From Helicobacter bilis (GTDB taxonomy: Bacteria > Campylobacterota > Campylobacteria > Campylobacterales > Helicobacteraceae), in contig NZ_CP019645.1 of NCBI RefSeq assembly GCF_001999985.1, positions 434,001-498,000 on the forward strand: DNA of 64,000 nucleotides, in the 5' to 3' direction. Position 1 is the first letter of the stretch. Every line of letters begins with the position of its first letter. The position numbers and the translations under genes are program-made. Positions 62,271-64,000 of this stretch are shown here, piece by piece. A model generated the notes under the pieces. The model did not search any database. It was not told where the DNA came from and saw only the letters and a program-made list of their open reading frames with translations.

Positions 62271-64000
62271 TCCATGCTTCTATCAACGACATCATCGGCT
62301 TCTTTGCTTTGAGAGCGTAGGTAATAAGTAGATTTTAGTCCCAAACTCCATGCAAGCATATAGATTTCATGTAGCTGCTTTCCACTTACAGAATCAAGTC
62401 GTATAAAGATATTTAAGCTTTGCCCTTGGTCTATCCACTTTTGACGCACGGCTGCTGCACGCACAAGGTCATGTTGATTAATAGAATAGGCTGATGGATA
62501 GAAGTTTATTGTTTCTAGTGTGAGATTAGGCACAACGCTTTTTATCATTCCGCTTAGATTCTCTTCATGCCATATTTGTTTATAAATAGGCTCAATAGTC
62601 TGTGTCGTCCCAACGAGTATGCTAATAGAACTTGTAGGTGCGATAGCCATTAAATAGCCATTTCTAATGCCCTCACTCTTCACTAAATCCCTTAAAGATT
62701 CCCAATCATAGTGAAAGCTTCTCTCTACAATGGCTTTTGCCTTCTCGTTTGCCTTATCAATAGGGAAAATGCCCTTACTCCAGTTTGAACCTTCATAAGT
62801 AGGATATGCCCCCCTTTCTTTTGCTAACATTGCACTTGCTTTAATCGCATTGTAGCTAATTGCCTCCATAATGCTATCAATAAGGCTAAAGTGTGCTTCA
62901 CTCCCCCATAAGACAAGCTTACTTGCAAGAAGTTCAGCCTCCCCCATAACGCCTAGCCCTATCGCACGATTTGCCATATTTGTTACTTTCACCTTGCGAC
63001 TTGGATAGAAGTTTAAGTCAATCACATTATCAAGCATGCGAACCGCAATAGGCACAATCCGCTCAATATCTTCATGCGTATGAATCTTGCTAAGATTAAT
63101 ACTAGCTAGATTACACACAGCAGTTTGCCCGCCTGTCTGCACTCTTTGTGTGTTAAATATCTTTTTGCCTTTGAGTGAATCTATACTTGTTAGCTTATTT
63201 GCCCTTTTTGTTACACCGCTATCTACAACTACTTCTTCATTCTCTTCAAAATAGATTCTCTCTCCATCATCAAACTCTACTTCAACCCTATAATGACTTG
63301 GCTCTGTATTTTGAAAAATCTCTGTGCAAAGATTACTACTGCGGATAATGCCACTATGTGCGTTTGGATTTGCCCTATTTGCACTATCTTTAAAGCATAG
63401 GAAAGGTAGCCCTGTCTCAAAATAGCTATTTAGAATCTTTTTCCATAAATCTTTTGCCGGCATACTTGATACGACCATATTAGGCATTTTTTCTAATTCT
63501 TCATACCGCTTTTTAAACTCATCTCCATAAAGATTTGTTAGCTCCCTGCAAGTATATGGATCAAAGAAGCTCCATTGAGAATCTGCTAATACTCTCTCCA
63601 TAAATAAATCGCAAATCCATAAAGCAGGGAATAAATCATGCGTTCTTCTTCTCTCTTCACCGCTATTTTTACGCAGCTCGATAAACTCTGTTACATCATT
63701 ATGCCATATCTCAATATAGGTTGCTATCGCCCCCTTTCTTGTGCCAAGCTGATCTACTGCAATAGCTATATCATTTGTGATTTTTAAGAATGGGATAATC
63801 CCACCTGCTGCATTCTTATGCCCATCAATGAAGCTACCAATAGTCCTTACTTGTGAGAAATCCCAGCCAATACCACCGCCATATTTACTAAGTAATGCCA
63901 TCTCTTTGTATGAATCAAAGATTCCCTCAATATTATCAGGCGTGCTACCAATATAGCATGAGCTTAATTGATGTCTTGTAGTCCTTGCATTTGAGAGTGT
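62252..64000 (-). CDS. nrdA: Ribonucleoside-diphosphate reductase alpha subunit (5' part outside window)
   Basis: The class I catalytic subunit that makes deoxyribonucleotides. The frame is open to the window edge (TLSNARTTRHQLSSCYIGSTPDNIEGIFDSY precedes the ATG at 63901), so the start is beyond 64000. Present are the substrate cysteine region LSSCYIG, KYGGGIGWDFS, the core SNLCTEIFQN, VCNLASINL and IGLGVMG, and the C-terminal redox pair CVNC. The last 19 bases overlap rnr. Orthologue in H. pylori: HP0680 (recalled). Confidence 0.95.
   Translation of the reverse strand, partial: TLSNARTTRHQLSSCYIGSTPDNIEGIFDSYKEMALLSKYGGGIGWDFSQVRTIGSFIDGHKNAAGGIIPFLKITNDIAIAVDQLGTRKGAIATYIEIWHNDVTEFIELRKNSGEERRRTHDLFPALWICDLFMERVLADSQWSFFDPYTCRELTNLYGDEFKKRYEELEKMPNMVVSSMPAKDLWKKILNSYFETGLPFLCFKDSANRANPNAHSGIIRSSNLCTEIFQNTEPSHYRVEVEFDDGERIYFEENEEVVVDSGVTKRANKLTSIDSLKGKKIFNTQRVQTGGQTAVCNLASINLSKIHTHEDIERIVPIAVRMLDNVIDLNFYPSRKVKVTNMANRAIGLGVMGEAELLASKLVLWGSEAHFSLIDSIMEAISYNAIKASAMLAKERGAYPTYEGSNWSKGIFPIDKANEKAKAIVERSFHYDWESLRDLVKSEGIRNGYLMAIAPTSSISILVGTTQTIEPIYKQIWHEENLSGMIKSVVPNLTLETINFYPSAYSINQHDLVRAAAVRQKWIDQGQSLNIFIRLDSVSGKQLHEIYMLAWSLGLKSTYYLRSQSKEADDVVDRSMECVNCQ

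Noticed and set aside
1-64000. tRNA, rRNA, tmRNA genes or a CRISPR array
   Set aside because: I looked for T-loop sequences, rRNA-like GC-rich blocks and regularly spaced short direct repeats and saw none; the repeats found are palindromic or 70-bp tandem units without spacers.

Overview
The window looks like chromosomal DNA of a Campylobacterota organism, most likely an enterohepatic-type Helicobacter. The evidence is AT-rich DNA, a ccoNOQP operon followed by a DUF4006 gene, a Helicobacter-type FlhA next to a divergent rpsO, a TatA/Gmk/ArgS cluster, a cysteine-rich Hcp-like lipoprotein, and G-tract phase variation. Many proteins carry D-S-K / E-S-K rich linkers encoded by the recurrent octamer AGATTCTA. 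The species is not determinable by eye.

Layout. 1-12.4 kb: cell-wall genes (MltD-like transglycosylase, RlpA), gmk, a micro-ORF duplicating the start of tatA, tatA, argS, an Hcp-like lipoprotein, DUF493 and DUF4149-like genes, a YibQ-like deacetylase fold, hom, a lipoprotein and two small minus-strand genes. 12.5-15.3 kb: an OMPP1/FadL-family outer-membrane protein on the minus strand whose 5' region is flooded with tandem and palindromic repeats. 15.5-30.5 kb: a phage-derived island. 30.6-49.3 kb: core genes (rimO, a TonB-dependent receptor, queH, a PAS energy-taxis-like protein, truB-csrA, a phase-variable FkbM methyltransferase, flhA, rpsO, the cbb3 oxidase operon, rnpA). 49.4-51.3 kb: decayed DNA with pseudogene remnants. 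51.4-64 kb: a secreted protein, leuB, a Rep/UvrD helicase, an RluA-family synthase, an SLC13 transporter, two membrane proteins, rnr and the 3' part of nrdA.

The island is the most unusual part. It holds a 5'-truncated polyvalent protein of more than 1,500 residues with repeated Barnase/EndoU/ColicinE5-like (DUF3519/PBECR) nuclease modules. An orphan C-terminal module follows in the same frame after one amber stop, and a displaced 46-bp copy of the module-junction sequence lies 2.1 kb downstream. Other genes encode a Dcd/dUTPase-fold protein without the expected catalytic residues, small membrane proteins (one with a c-type heme motif), an unrecognised 619-residue protein, an N4-gp56-type capsid protein, and two coiled-coil proteins, one ending in a glycine-rich fibre tip. 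Four of the last genes share a leader module: large hairpins with compensatory base changes between copies, followed by a mini-ORF encoding M-K-A-(F/L)-K. No integrase, terminase, portal or replication gene is visible, so it is either a partial prophage or an unusual element.

A second theme is a dispersed palindromic repeat (TTGTCAT...ATGACAA ends). It sits between genes and also appears to have entered coding sequences in frame, with translated traces in the FadL-like ORF, YibQ, the SLC13 transporter and possibly TruB.
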